Below, in pieces: positions 11,745 through 23,745 of a stretch of 64,000 nt of DNA. The stretch covers positions 983,465 through 1,047,464 of the forward strand of contig MZZL01000408.1 in assembly GCA_002749535.1 (NCBI GenBank), given 5' to 3'. Position numbers and translations under genes: made by a program. How positions within the stretch are numbered: position 1 is the stretch's first letter; each line of letters begins with the position of its first letter. The notes under the pieces are model-generated. The model had not been told where the DNA came from. It saw nothing but the letters and a program-made list of their open reading frames with translations, and did not search any database. Source of the DNA: Apophysomyces variabilis (lineage: Eukaryota; Mucoromycota; Mucoromycetes; Mucorales; Mucoraceae).

Positions 11745-12758
11745 ACATATATAGAGTCTTATTTGTTTCTTTTCCTTTTCTTATTTCTTTTTCTATTGCA
11801 TTCCTTTCGTGTTTTTATCACTCTCTTTTCGTCTTTTCCATGTTTCCTTTTTTTTTTTTTTTTTTTTTTTTTCTTTTTTTTTTTTTTTTAATTTTTATAA
11901 CATCATTTCTTACATGACACATGCCTATAGAAGTTGTTGGGGGACTTTTCCTTCTTTTCTTTTTTTTTTCAATATCTCTTTTTGCTTTTCATATCTATGC
12001 TCAAGTCTTTTTTGTTTCATATCATTCATTTACTGTCATCTAACTAAGAAAAGGGGTCTTACAATCTTTTTTTTACGAGAAAAGAACTTTACCATTTAAA
12101 TAAAATAACACATTGCAACAGGTTTCTCTCCCTAACCACACCTTCGGGTTCTTCGATTCTTTATCCTGCTTATAACAAGTTAGAATGTTAGATTTTGTTT
12201 CGAATTTGAGTCCTTTCTTTCAGGTGATAAGTAGTATTCCATTTTTAGGATAGGTTTCTACCTCCTGTTGCGTTTGGTCCATCTTATGTCTAGTATCTGT
12301 ACGTCAAGCATTGAAATGCCTCCCATGGTTTCACAAAAATGAGTATCACACTTGTTTTGGAACATTTTTGTTTGCGTAATGTATGAACAAGCACCTTGGT
12401 ACAAACGGTCTCTTACAGCTTCATGGCAACATTGTTTCTCTTAGATACTGCTTTCCCTTCCCATTTTCCTCATCGCCTAGGTGATAGGTCGTATGACTTC
12501 TCCATTTCCATAGAATAAAGATCACGGCGCTTGTCTCGGTTCAGGGTGTCCTTGTAATTCGTTCTTGGAATAGATGCTTAATCGTTGAATGCTACTAACA
12601 GTTTTTTTCAAATGGTAACACCCCAGATTAAATAAACAAAACTGCCAAGAGATTCTTACCTAAGCCTTTTTATTGGAGTGATTTATCCAACTTTTGATTT
12701 TCTTAATACTTTTTCTTCTTTTCCCTTGTTGTCATTAGTTCCCAAACAACAAAAAAAA
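11745..12758. other. T-rich 3' region and downstream promoter
   Basis: About 1 kb with no supported gene. Long oligo-T runs occupy about 11845-11890. The ORF at 11809-12099 is an artefact of this tract (nearly all Phe/Ser/Leu). The right part is the upstream region of the senescence-domain gene. Confidence 0.7.
11847..11889. repeat. Poly-T tract
   Basis: About 43 bases that are almost entirely T, just after the zinc-finger gene and interrupted by single C residues. It lies in the likely 3' untranslated or flanking region. Confidence 0.85.
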
Positions 12759-14231
12759 ATGAAAAGTGACTTTACGTACGTCTGCACTGTGGATCGAATT
12801 GGTCTATCCCAGTTTAACCAAGGCCAGTTGACCTCTCTCGGCAATGGTCATGCTGTTGTTTTCACAACTGCAGCGCCGAAAGTCCTAGTGATCCAGTGTG
12901 TCGATTACTATGACGAAGAAATCGCATCGATTGTCCTGACATCTTCGTCGAAGGCGTGGTTGCAAGAGGAATACCATCTTATCTTTGATCGACCTCAAGG
13001 AGGTCTGTGGCGGCTAGACTGCAGGTATGCGTAAGAGAGTTCTCTCTTATTTTTTTTTCTCTCTTTTTTGCTCGGCGCTAATGAATTTGCAGTGCATCGG
13101 ACCATCTTGCATTTTCCATGTTGCAAGACGTCCTCACCTACATGATACACTACGAAAATCGGCATCACATGCAAAATACTCTGGCATGGATGGATCCAAA
13201 CGGGTATCAAATTACAAATGTCATAGCGACAAACGTGGTTTTGGACGAAGATGATGAAAACACGACCAAAGAGAAACTGCCTGTTAAAGTTAGCAAGGGT
13301 GCAGACAAGGTTCGTTCTTTTTCTTTTGTTTATATAGATACAAAATATTTTGCCAACACAAACTGAGACAACATTTTAGATATACAAAGTTAAACTTTTG
13401 TACAAAACAAGCGATGCTTTAATTAATGGATCCGATTGGATTGCTCAAGCATTTGTGTTCGCTGGTGAATCACTAGCACATGGCATCCAAAAGTGAATAA
13501 GAAAGAAGAGTTTCGCGCGCTTCCTAACTTTTACTGATCTCCTTTTGGAACCATTCTAGAGGAACTGACCTGCTTGCTGAGCGCGTTGTACCAGCAAAAA
13601 CGCCAATGAAATTGAGTGATAGCGAACGCTTGTGTCTAGACGTATTCTCACAGACCACCTGTATGATGTGCCGAGGTAAGCATAGAAAAGAAAAAGTAAA
13701 AAGGACACACATGCGCGCACCCATATGCCGAAAGGGCAGTTATATTAAAAGGAAAAAAATCTCATTGTCTCTTTAGCTGGCCAGAACCTTATTACCAAAG
13801 CCGTATCAGCAACCGTTTCGGGAATCAACGCGCGATATAGCGACCCACAACTGAGGTCATGCGATCCGATGCAGAATGCCACGCGTCATTTCGGTATATC
13901 GGCTATCCAGGCCACCACCAATATTATTGGCGGTGCTGCCGTGGCTGCCACAGCCGTGTTAGCCTCCTCGCGCGATGGGATTGCGAAGACAGTCCATCGC
14001 AAGTACGGAAAGGACGCGTTCTACATAGCCAAAAAGACAATAGGTGTTTCTGACATTCTGGTTTACTTTGATGCGCATGGCATTTCGCGGCCAGTGACAA
14101 GCGAGGACGTCACCTTACATCGACCTCAAGATTCATCCCCTAGCCACGCGTCTAGCACAACGAGGGAAGATCAAACATGCCATCCAGATCAAGATCACAA
14201 GCAAGCAGCACCTCAGTTTGTTAAAGTGTAA
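12759..14231 (+). CDS. Senescence/spartin-domain protein
   Basis: Five exons (12759-13024, 13093-13309, 13380-13492, 13560-13675, 13777-14231) splice in frame to 388 residues. The N-terminal half has a compact beta-rich region (VDRIGLSQFNQGQLTSL, then VIQCVDYYDEEIASIVL). The C-terminal half carries the senescence domain: SDWIAQAFVFAGESLAHGIQ, then GTDLLAERVVPAKTPMKLSD, a Cys pair in TTCMMCRAGQNL, and an Ala/Gly-rich helical hairpin at ATTNIIGGAAVAATAVLASS. This domain occurs in plant ERD7 and animal spartin, where it binds lipids at droplets or endosomes. Lipid-membrane association is inferred. The tail (from about residue 355) is Ser/Asp/His/Gln-rich and probably disordered. The ATG follows an A-rich leader. 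Confidence 0.82.
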
Positions 14232-16222
14232 ACTATTTTATTCCTCATGTCCAAACATAATTATTTCCTCTATATATTTAGTAAACACAAAATAATATGT
14301 ATTAAAATAGAACCATAAACATTTACCATCTGTAACCAGTTGCTAGGTTTTCTTCTTGGCTGCCTAAGTGATGCATCGATCATCTGTAGAATTCAAGCTG
14401 AGTAGTACATTTTCTACCTAAAAAACGCGATGTTACTCCGTTATTCTGGGATAGGGAGCAAGAAAGAAATTAAGCTTATTTTTCTTTATATTGGGTTCGC
14501 ATTAGGATGTGTGACATGTAGGAAATTAGTAAAGAAGCATCCAGTGTTACAGATCTGCCCCCAAACAACAACCTCCTTCATCCCTGAGCCACAAACTGAT
14601 ATGCTGCAAGTGCAGCTAAATTTTTCCGATCTTTCGATGCAGCGAAAAAGAAAAAAGGAAAACCAACAAACCAAGTATGTGTTGCATATGGCTACGCCAA
14701 AAGGAAAAGCTTTATTTCTTTATCCGTGTGATTACTAAACAGAAATATAGACGTTGTATATTCATGTATACGTATACAAAACAAGCATATGTACGTTTGT
14801 GTTCAGTCAGCTGCAGAAATTGCGTGCGCATCGCTAAGGTTTTGGTAGCAAGCAAAAAAAAAAAAAAACCAAGGCGGTTTTGGTCTAGTTTGGAAAGAGT
14901 AGCAGCTATGCATATTATCGTTTTTTTTCTTTCTCCCTCATCAATGTGTACATCAAACAGGAGCCGCCATGTTCTGATACCTTGATTCCCTTTCCTTTTT
15001 CAGACCTCCCTTCTGTGTCAACCCTGAGTAGAACTGACATCATGTGCAGTGCCAAATAAGGCATATTTTAGGCCGATACCAAGTGTTCGGTTCGGTAAAA
15101 ACGCAAACCGTATGCATCAACTTTGTTTTCTTTTGCTTTATTTGGCTTTCGTCTCCATTAATAACTTGTTGCTGGAAACCAGCTTTATGTTTCTTTCTAA
15201 CCAAATGGTACATCTAAACCCACCCAATTCTTTTAAGAGTTTATCCATCATCATGCCTGAATGTGGAACCAAATGTTACAGTTTCCTGCATGCAATCTCG
15301 ATACAATGGTCTCCTAAATAATACACTCGTAACTCCTTCAAGGAGCTTTGACATGTTAGAGGAAATCGGAACTATTGGATGGAAAAAAGACCGCTAAACT
15401 AAATCGGAAGGTTCTTTTTTCTCTCTTTCTCTCTCTTTTTACCACGAGGCCTTTCCAGATCTTTTCTATGCATGGGTATCGAGATCTTTTCTAATCATAA
15501 TAAAGAACCCCATAAGGAGGAAATGAATATATATTTTCAAGCTATGGAAGAAATAAACTTGTACTCGGATCGAACTGCTAATAGTGAAATAAAAAGAAAA
15601 AAAGGTGTGTTGTGTTGACATCTTTGCATAGAAAGTTTCCAAAACAGTTTCTCCTTCTATGGTTATAATATAACGGAAAACGGATGTGAAACATTAAACC
15701 TTATGCTTTTCGAATTGCGTTCAAGTCCACCAAGTTAGGCGGGGGAGGACGAATCTGGGCCTAGCACAGACAGTCTGCTTGTGTTTATTTTTCTTTACAC
15801 GCAAGAGAAGTTGAGGAGGAGGGGCAAGTTGCACGCATGTGTTCCGACTTTCTGGGCGGCTTTTAGATGCATTGATTGGTAGTACGACAAAACCATCTAG
15901 CCTTGGCGGGTTATCATGTCGATGCAATTTATTGACTATGTCAAATCGGGGAAATCTATAGAGGCAAAAAAAAAACCAAAGGGGGGAGAGGGCGGGTGAG
16001 GGGTTTCTAGCATGTCGCACAGAGATAGAGATTAGAGGAGGGAGAGAGAGAGGGAGGGAAAAAGCAATAACCACCCATTGGCCAGGATGTGGGTATGTAA
16101 CCGGTCATAGTAACTGTCATCCTGAGGCAATAGAACTTATATGGTCAGAAAGGAAGGGGGGCCACATAGAGGGTCTTCTTTTCTGTCTTTGGATTTCTTT
16201 GTTTGTTTTCTTTTTGCCACCA
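14232..16222. other. Long intergenic region, no supported gene
   Basis: About 2 kb. ORFs at 14430-14738, 15049-15321 and 15721-16074 lack recognisable motifs and show low-complexity or homopolymer-driven composition. A 14-base palindrome TGTATACGTATACA lies near 14764-14777. A strongly purine-rich stretch (GGGAGAGAG type) lies at about 15970-16060. Confidence 0.55.
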
Positions 16223-17291
16223 ATGCTACTCCTTCCATTCCTTTGTTTTTGTTCCCTTTTGACAGTGTCTGTTCGGGCAGGAGAAGGGACATATCCTCTG
16301 GCTCATATCATCGGTCCACAGATCATTGACAATTCCACAAACATACCGGTAACCACTAACAACAACAACAACTCATCTTCGCAACCATGCTCATCCTTCT
16401 CTTTGCTTTGCTTCTTTTCAGACTGGCTTTTATACATTCCGACACGTAGAGACCGGCAAGTATCTTCAGTTTATCGACTTTGATAATCAAGTCGTTCCTA
16501 CATCGGGCGAGAATTCCACTGTCTTTAATGGCACCCTCTGGACAGTAAAATGGCATGGTGATAAGAATTACTCTATTCATCACCTAAACAAGGTCAATTA
16601 CGACAAATGCATCTCCACTCGATGGGACCATTTCCGGGGTATGGACGATGCAGCGGTGATGTGGCAGTGTGAAGTGGATAATAAAACGCTCGATGCACCT
16701 GATTTTGATATTTATCCCAACTTCCGGGGCGTCTATCATCCTTCCGACCCGCGTCCGCTTCAGAAAAAGAGACACCTCGAGAAAAGGTACGAGAATACCT
16801 ACGAAGCCATACGGCCCGACAAGCAACAATGGCTTTTCATGCGAGCAGATCCATCGACGCAGCCAAAGTGGACCAATGTAGAGTTTGACACAAGTACAGG
16901 AAAGAATAAGTTCTCGGGCGACCTCATCCAACCAGATCGTATAACAAACCGAAACTCAGGCAGCAATCTCTTCTATCTTGTTTCCGCTGCCCATCTTTGG
17001 AACATGATTCCACGTTGTGTATACCCGACAGCAAGTTATGTCTTTGATTTCACCGCCAACAACACAGGTGTCACTGTGCTGGATTACTGCGTGTGGAACA
17101 ATCGATCCTTGCTCTGGGAAGTGACCTTATGGAAGCCTCAAGATTTCGAGCCTGGTATTACACCCGATCCTCGGTTTGAACATAGTTCCTCAGCCTGGTT
17201 CATTTTTGATGCGGGCAAATCACCGGTTTCTAATACGGCCCTTTGGTTCGTCTTGATGCTAGTATCACTGATGGCTTGGGCGTGTTTTTGA
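16223..17291 (+). CDS. Secreted, probably GPI-anchored cell-surface protein
   Basis: Two exons (16223-16348 and 16422-17291) give 331 residues. The ATG sits in a good context (gccaccATG). Residues 1-20 form a signal peptide (MLLLPFLCFCSLLTVSVRAG). The mature part begins TYPLAHIIGPQIIDNS. After the junction comes TGFYTFRHVETGKYLQFI, which resembles a beta-trefoil/ricin-like repeat opening, though this is only a resemblance. Several Asn-x-Ser/Thr sites are present (NSTVFNGT, NNTG, NRS). A dibasic stretch (QKKRHLEKR) at about 16760 could be a Kex2-like cleavage site. The C-terminus has a small-residue region (DAGKSPVSN) followed by a hydrophobic tail, the hallmark of GPI attachment. Family and function are not recognised. 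Confidence 0.75.
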
Positions 17292-17593
17292 GTGAATGTA
17301 ATATTTTAGACACCCTTGTTTGTTCGTGTATAATGATAAAAACAGAGAAATACTATTTCATGTGTACATGTGTAAAAAGACTAAAAGAAAGAAAGAAAGA
17401 AAGAGAAAAGATGAATTGGGTAGCCTATTGTCTTCAATGTATATCGTGGTCATTGTTGATATATCAAAGGATAGATCTTTTATTTATCAGGTATGCCTTA
17501 TGAGAATAATATTGGTTTTCGTAAAGAAAGATGCCGATAGATGCAATACGCATAAAAAACTGATAGATAGACAAAAAAATGCAAGCAGCAATG
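17292..17593. other. Short gap between convergent genes
   Basis: 3' flanks of the GPI-type protein gene and the MscS gene. It contains a short AAAG-type purine repeat near 17386-17410. No gene is seen. Confidence 0.6.
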
Positions 17594-20530
17594 CTACATC
17601 GTTGTCGCAAACATCATGGTGGCTGCTGCACCAGCTGCATCCCCCGCATTGCCGCTGCTGCTTGTTCCAGGTGCATGACTGCCATCCCCATGACTAGCTA
17701 TACCGTGGTCTTCAACATATTCATAAGGTTTCCGTCTTTGCAGACCTTCAAGACCGTAAGATCCTTTACTGCCCTGATTATACGCTTCAGGTGAAGCATC
17801 GTTGGGTCGTACCACGGGTTGAGCAGGCATGGAATAATCAATTTCCAATCGCTCTGAAGCCTCTTTTAGCTCCATAAGAAATAGGTTGTGTCTTAGCCAT
17901 CTACCACCGAGATCTTGCCAGTTCTTCGTATGCTCAAAGAAAAAGGTAAGCGTGATCTTGTTTTGATTCTCAAATGAAATGATATTAGCACCCGTGGCGT
18001 TTGGTGTATAGAGCGTTGGACGGTTATTGGCCCATTCACACATAGTATCGCGCAACTTGTAGATCTTCCATGATGGAGTTGCAAAGCTGATATGAATATC
18101 TTAAACGAAATGCAGTTAGAAGACAGCACAACCTTTTCAATAGTAAAGAACTAATCTTATCTTACCGATTGTCTCCGAAGTTGGACCTGTTCTACGACAG
18201 TTAATGATGTACTGCGTGGCTAGGACGGAATTTTTGGCATAAACGACGGATCCATCCCATTTGCTACAGAGAGGATTCCAGAGTGTCAGTTCTTTCTTTT
18301 ATACTCTCGTAAAACAGACTGGACTCACATGAACGTTGACACAAGCAAACCAACATTCTCCACGACCCAGTTTTCGTTGCCTATAAACACACGGTCTCCC
18401 GCATCAAAAGGATGCTAAGCCAAAAGATGTAGATTATGAGACGTTCTGTTTGTGTTATCGATATATTTGCGTTCATTACTTACAGTGACAAAGACAAAGA
18501 TGATTGATTCAAACGCGTCCTTCGCTGCTCCTCCAAAGATAAAACTAGCTGCGATGAAGGCACTCCAGAGTGGCATCAGTTCAGCCCCAACGTTGATACC
18601 AAACGAGGCTAAAACAATGACAATCTGACACTTACAGGTTAGCAATGGTCATTGAAGATCAAAGATAAATATCGCTTATTACCCAGATAGCAGTGAAAAT
18701 CACGAGAAAAATAATATCCAGTTTCCCTGTTGCTTGGGAGAGATCTCGCATGGAGCGTGCCAAGTTCTTTCTTTCGCGATAGATACGAACGCATCCTGAA
18801 CGTAATTCCTGCTTGCTGATATCCCCATTGCCGTCTTGATCGAAAAGACGAAAAGCATCTGCGGCCTCTTCATGTGTACGAAAGAAGGGATAAAAATCGG
18901 CTTCCACGATAGATTCTTTCTCCGAATTGGGTCCAAGTACGTTCAAGTAGATGCGTTTGGCCAGTTCCTTGGCCTGTTGGGTCGTGTTCATGGCAGCAGG
19001 CTCAAATAACTTCATGCCTCCTTTTAGTATCTTTCCAGGAATGGCTGCGGTTGTGTTCAGACCAAAGTCAAAAGTGCTTCCCAAGATGGATTTTTCTTGG
19101 CTACCACTGCTGCTACTGCTACGTGAAAGCACTGGTCGTTCAGAAGCCTGATCCTTTTGGAATTTTAGCAGGTTACTGAGCATATCTGCGGATGCGTATC
19201 GTTTCTGGTTAGGTCTAGTACTTTCCGCTTCGGTTGTGCCGCGTTCTTCGACAGGTGGGATAGCAATTAATGTATCCATGTTACGGGAAGGAAACTGGAC
19301 GTTGCCTTTGGCCTCTTCAGGGGAAGACATGATCGATTTGCTTGCCTTGGTGACTTCATCTCCAGAGACGGCATGCTTTCTCCGGATCCTCTTGAACAGA
19401 AACTCTTGCGGTGACCTCTTCTTTACTCGCTTTAAACGATCTAGCATACGTAGCGCTCGATCATTTTCTTGGATACGATCACCGTATGCTTTCCTGAAAT
19501 AGAAATTTAGATGATGGACTTTCAGTTTTGTACAACCATGCTTACTTATGAAATTTCGTAACTACAACAGTTATAAGGAAGGTTTCATTTAGCGTTACAC
19601 AGCTTGCAGCACTTCACAGTTTTTCTCCCTCAAAACCAGAAAATCTTACCACATAGCTGTAGTACAAATTTTTCGATAAACAGCAGCACCATGGCAATAA
19701 ATAAGCATTGCCAAATGCTATAGAAGGTATAGACATATTGCGGCTTCGCGTTTCCCTGAGGCAAAGGCACTCGTTGCTCGATAAAGGCCCAAGCACCCCA
19801 AGCCCAAGCACTAATAGCCAACAATTTGGTAAATGGACGTAAAGCCATATAGTACTAAACAATAATTCAAGACGATAAAAAGCTAGTTAGAATTCGCGAA
19901 AAGAAAGAGAAATAAAAAGGGGCCACGTACCGATAAACGCATACGAAGTACTTCAGTTGTTCCCGGTCTGAGGGCTCCAGCAAAACGTTTAATTGCCCAG
20001 GGAACCAGTTCAACTCCCAGTTGAGACATAGTGCTAATGACCCACATAAACGTTAACCAGGTAAACCACAGCTCGAGATTATAGGAGACCATGTTGATGC
20101 GTTGTGCGTAGACAACCCAGATGGCCACGGTCACGGCAACGAGAATAAGAGCAAAGAAGACAATGCAGCTCCATTGAATGTAGGATGAATTCTTCGAAAG
20201 ACAAAGCAACATCCAGTGCTTTGCGAATGACTCGGTAGATCTGTCCTGCTGCTTGTCTACGTCACCAGACTCATCCTCTTCATCGTCAACGCCTGCCCAG
20301 TCAAACTCTTTGGTATCAATATCGGGTGTCTGTCCGGTAAGCGTCTCTGCCTCGTGCTGATCCTCTTCAGATGTGGTGTAGCGGTGAATCTCTTTGACAG
20401 TTACGACTTCGTCCTTAGCAGGAGGCTTTCGGTCTGCCATAAATACCATCAGTGCTCGTCAATCACACATCATCTGCGTGAGTATTTGTTTACCTGTAGA
20501 TCGTTCTACAGACTGACCTTCCTTAGACAT
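17594..20530 (-). CDS. EF-hand mechanosensitive ion channel (MscS family, Msy1/Msy2-like)
   Basis: The gene has many exons. Fungal Msy channels sit in the ER/cell-cortex membrane and control calcium release on hypo-osmotic shock. I place the start at 20530 in a short first exon (20530-20494, MSKEGQSVERST), which splices into DRKPPAKDEVV at 20433. The more obvious ATGs at 20449 and 20440 lie inside that 60-base intron. Features in order: an acidic cytosolic N-terminus; hydrophobic segments (IVFFALILVAVTVAIWVVYA; LWFTWLTFMWVISTM; SIWQCLFIAMVLLFIEKF); a Ser-rich linker; a canonical EF-hand loop DQDGNGDISKQE (18808-18842); then TM segments and the pore/MscS core FGGAAKDAFESIIFVFV, PFDAGDRVFIG and NENWVVENVGLL. 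The C-terminus is Gly/Ala/Ser-rich. The EF-hand before the pore suggests calcium feedback. Confidence 0.88.
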
Positions 20531-21927
20531 TATGGATGGGAAATTATTGAAAAAAAGAAAAGAAAGGCTAGTGTCTCTTCGTTTATGTACTCTTCCTATT
20601 TTGGATTTAGAATAGTGAAAAATCCACAAGTTAAAAAAGTCACAAGGCAAAAAAAAAAAGGGATCGTTAGATATTAGTACATTAGATCCGTTCTGAATCT
20701 TTTCCAATCAATGTCGAATTCGGCACGCCAAAGAAAAAACTGTGCTTTTTTTGCCATACCTACCGAGATACAGGCGCCGATCAAATCAAGCCATTGCAGA
20801 ATCAGGAGAGTGGCTTGATCGGATACATCCACCACGTTGACATTAGAAGAAATAAAAAGAAGATTAGCAAAAACACACAACACTCGTTAACTAGCTCACT
20901 AAAATAAAGATAGTTGCACCCTTGCTAAAGCAAAACATCTTCTCCACCACACAGCATAAAGCTCAACCAGAACATTGAGAAGGAATTGGATCGCCTTGTC
21001 CTTTTCTTTTTTTTTTCTTTCGGCTCAAGCAACGAAATAGGCATTAAAGACCAGATATATTGTCTGAAACCTGTGAAGACAATGGAAAAACGTGTTCGTT
21101 TTCAGCAAACAGGGTTGCTTTCTCAGACAATGATGCTTATCAAATCGAAAAAGCAAAATGCTTTTCAAGTCTACGTTATCTTCATTGCAATTCTTTCACG
21201 CGTCAACCCCGGTTTGTTGATTTGGTCACAACGATCGACTAATAAAACTGCAAAAAAGAGGATGCCATGAATTTTTATCAGACATATGGGTAAGACCAAA
21301 CAATAGCCGCAACAAATAGCGATCGCTAATACCGATTATCAAACGCATAGCCTTTTTCTTTTTTTTTTCGGAGTGCAGCCTTTCAGAAACCATTGATTCG
21401 TTTTCAGCTGGGATACCTGATCTTCAATCGGTCGCCTTAGAAACAGTTACCGAACGTTCCTTGCAGCGGCAGCACCGCAAATTTATATTTACACACGTTC
21501 ATTTTTTTTAATCAGCGGGTGAACTGGACCCAAGCTCGATGAAATGGAACAGGAACAGTACAAGGCAGAGAGACACACCGCCATCAAAGGGCGGGGTAAA
21601 TGATTTCGTGATAACATGCTTTAACAAAAGCTATAGAGATTTCGAAGAGGAATCCCCGTTTCATGTGATCAATAAAAAATGTCTGTCTCGATCGTTTTCT
21701 GATAGCCTGCAATGGTTTGCCAACACAATACTCGAAAGGGAAAAGACAAAGGAAGCGCGTGTTTATCAAGGCTGAAAATGAGAGAATATTTATGAAAGTA
21801 TCTGTAAATGTATGGACAGATGAAGTTGAAATTGTAATGTTAAGCCAGTAAGAGTGTGGATGGTTTCAATGAACGTAGGATCCCCATGCGTGAAAAATGA
21901 GGGGTCTCGAAGTTAAATAATTCAATT

Positions 21928-21999
21928 ATTCCAGTTATTCCGTTGAAGTGGTTATCATATCTGATTGGTCAAACCTGACTTCACCGAGATAACTGGAAT
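21928..21999. repeat. Imperfect inverted repeat
   Basis: A 22-base left arm (21928-21949, begins ATTCCAGTTAT) pairs with a right arm (21978-21999, ends ATAACTGGAAT) with three mismatches and a 28-base spacer. It lies upstream of the agmatinase-like gene. Confidence 0.7.
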
Positions 22000-22080
22000 T
22001 CAGCTAAGGCGTGCTTGGTAATTCTATAAAGCTTAACAAAGAGGCTTAAGATGACTTTTTATTTGAGACAGTTCGCTTTG

Positions 22081-22108
22081 CCGTGATTGTGTTTCAGCAC
22101 AATCACGG
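22081..22108. repeat. Perfect inverted repeat (hairpin)
   Basis: CCGTGATTGTG and its exact reverse complement are separated by six bases (TTTCAG). It lies about 295 bases before the agmatinase-like start codon. It could be a dimeric operator or an RNA hairpin in the leader; the function is unknown. Confidence 0.8.
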
Positions 22109-22402
22109 AGAACCAACCTTAAGAAGAAGAATAAAAAGTAGAAGATAGTGTCTTCATCCTGGTTGTACGTAATGAATGAAGTCTGTAAACGTGCGGTTCT
22201 GTATGGTTTAATAACCAGCAACGCCTTTCATTTTCTGTGAATCTCCTTCTTTTCCGAGAGAGAGTTGATTACAAATCCTATCCAATAAGAATCCATATCC
22301 GTGGGAAAGGCATTTTGGCTAGTTTTGGATCCCATTCAAACTTTTAGGCACTTTATATTACGCACGCCTTGCTTTGTTATGTTTTTGTTTAGATCATTTG
22401 AA

Positions 22403-23745
22403 ATGTATGCTTGCTTATTTATTAGCTTATTTCTTTTTCAACGGGTGGAGGCACATAAGGAATCACATCTGGGTCAAATCCCGCTGACAGGTGTACAAGA
22501 CGTTTTTCACGGTGAACGTCCGGTATTAGAGCAGAATGGCTATGTGCCATCTTTTGCTGGTATATCCACCTATGCACATCTTCCCTATGTTGAATGCTGG
22601 GCAAAGGACACTGTGGAGGATTACGATATTGCTGTCGTGGGAGCTCCATACGATATCGGCGTTACATTCAGACCGGGTGCGCGCTTCGGACCTTCAGGTA
22701 AAGAGACAAAGAGGGCATATAAAGGGTCTCAGATGATGAATACATGCATTACAGGGATACGTGAGGGATCAAAGCGAATTAAGGTTCGTGATAAACAGCT
22801 GTATCAAAAAGGAACAGATACAAAATGTACGTAATGCGCACCTTTTTTCTTTTCTCCCTCTTTTTTTGGGCTTCAGGGTTATAACACGGAGATCAAAATC
22901 AATCCTTTTCGGTCTTGGGCTAAAGCGGTCGACTGCGGTGATATTCCATTTGAACATTTTGATAGCGAGCATGCCATATCACAAATCGAGGATCATGTCT
23001 CCTATGTTCTACAACGGCCACCCACTGCACGATCCAATAAACCTCGTTTAATTACGCTTGGTGGAGATCATACCATCTTGCTTCCCGTACTGAGGGCTAT
23101 GCGAACCGTTTATCAGCAACCTATCCGTGTGATCCACTTTGATTCTCACTTGGATACTTGGTTAGGATTAAACCAAAAGAAAATAGGAGAATAAGCCTAA
23201 ATGAAATTTTTTGGTATATGCATAGGGCCCCTGAAATATATAACGTCAAAGCAAAGCAATCCAGGTTCAATCACGGTAATCCTTTGTACCATGCTGCTAG
23301 AGAAGGCTTAACCAGCAATGGCACTTCGATGCATGTCGGAATCCGTTCAACGCTTTACGACGAGGATGATTTTAAAAGGGATGAAGCGCTTGGATTCCGG
23401 ATAATCAAAGCCAATGATATCTTTGATTTGGGCGTGGATGGTATTGTAAGGAAGATACAGGATTATTTAGGTCCGAAGGAAGAGAGTGCTCCTGTGTATG
23501 TCTCCATCGATATTGATGTGGTGGATCCGAGCATGGCTCCTGCTACAGGTACCCCGGAGACTGGTGGATTTTTAACTCGAGAAATGCGGTATATCTTGCG
23601 AGGATTGGACGGATATAACATCATTGGCATGGATGTGGTGGAGGTTGCTCCCGCCTACGATACACAAGCACAGCTTACTACTTTTTTGGCGGCAGATCTT
23701 ATTTACGAAGTATTGTCCATGATGGTTAAAGTTGGACAAAAATAA
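22403..23745 (+). CDS. Secreted agmatinase-like ureohydrolase
   Basis: The arginase/agmatinase superfamily hydrolyses guanidino compounds to urea and an amine using two Mn ions. Exons 22403-22697, 22755-22783, 22877-23160 and 23265-23745 give 362 residues. An N-terminal signal peptide (MYACLFISLFLFQRVEA) suggests secretion. The core shows VGAPYDIGVTFRPGARFGP, then GIREGSKRI (encoded partly by a 29-base micro-exon), LITLGGDHTILLP, IHFDSHLDTW, SIDIDVVDPSMAPATGTPE and IIGMDVVEVAPAYD. All metal-ligand positions (GGDH; D-x-H-x-D; D-x-D-x-x-D) are present, although the usual DAHxD reads DSHLD. The splice at 23161-23264 leaves a very short loop (DTW-FNHG), as in bacterial agmatinases. That junction is the least certain, and a missed mini-exon is possible. 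The substrate (agmatine or guanidinobutyrate) cannot be decided. Confidence 0.86.

Larger units (their letters stand above)
20531..22402. other. Divergent intergenic region with inverted repeats
   Basis: About 1.9 kb between divergent genes. A minus-strand ORF at 20674-20883 contains a plausible coding stretch (VVDVSDQATLLILQWLDL followed by a gtaggt donor), but no partner exon was found. Two inverted repeats lie at 21928-21999 and 22081-22108 (separate entries). I see no other supported gene. Confidence 0.5.

Noticed and set aside
11809..12099. 96-codon ORF rich in Phe
   Set aside because: Produced by poly-T runs in the 3' flank of the zinc-finger gene.
15721..16074. 117-codon minus-strand ORF
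   Set aside because: Composition follows a purine-rich low-complexity tract; no domain, no splice structure.
20674..20883. Minus-strand ORF with VVDVSDQATLLILQWLDL followed by a splice donor
   Set aside because: No downstream exon or family could be linked; it may be a chance ORF upstream of the MscS gene.
23158..23300. Possible frameshift in the ureohydrolase gene
   Set aside because: A 104-base intron with usable borders joins the frames, and bacterial relatives also have a very short loop here; treated as intact with a caveat.
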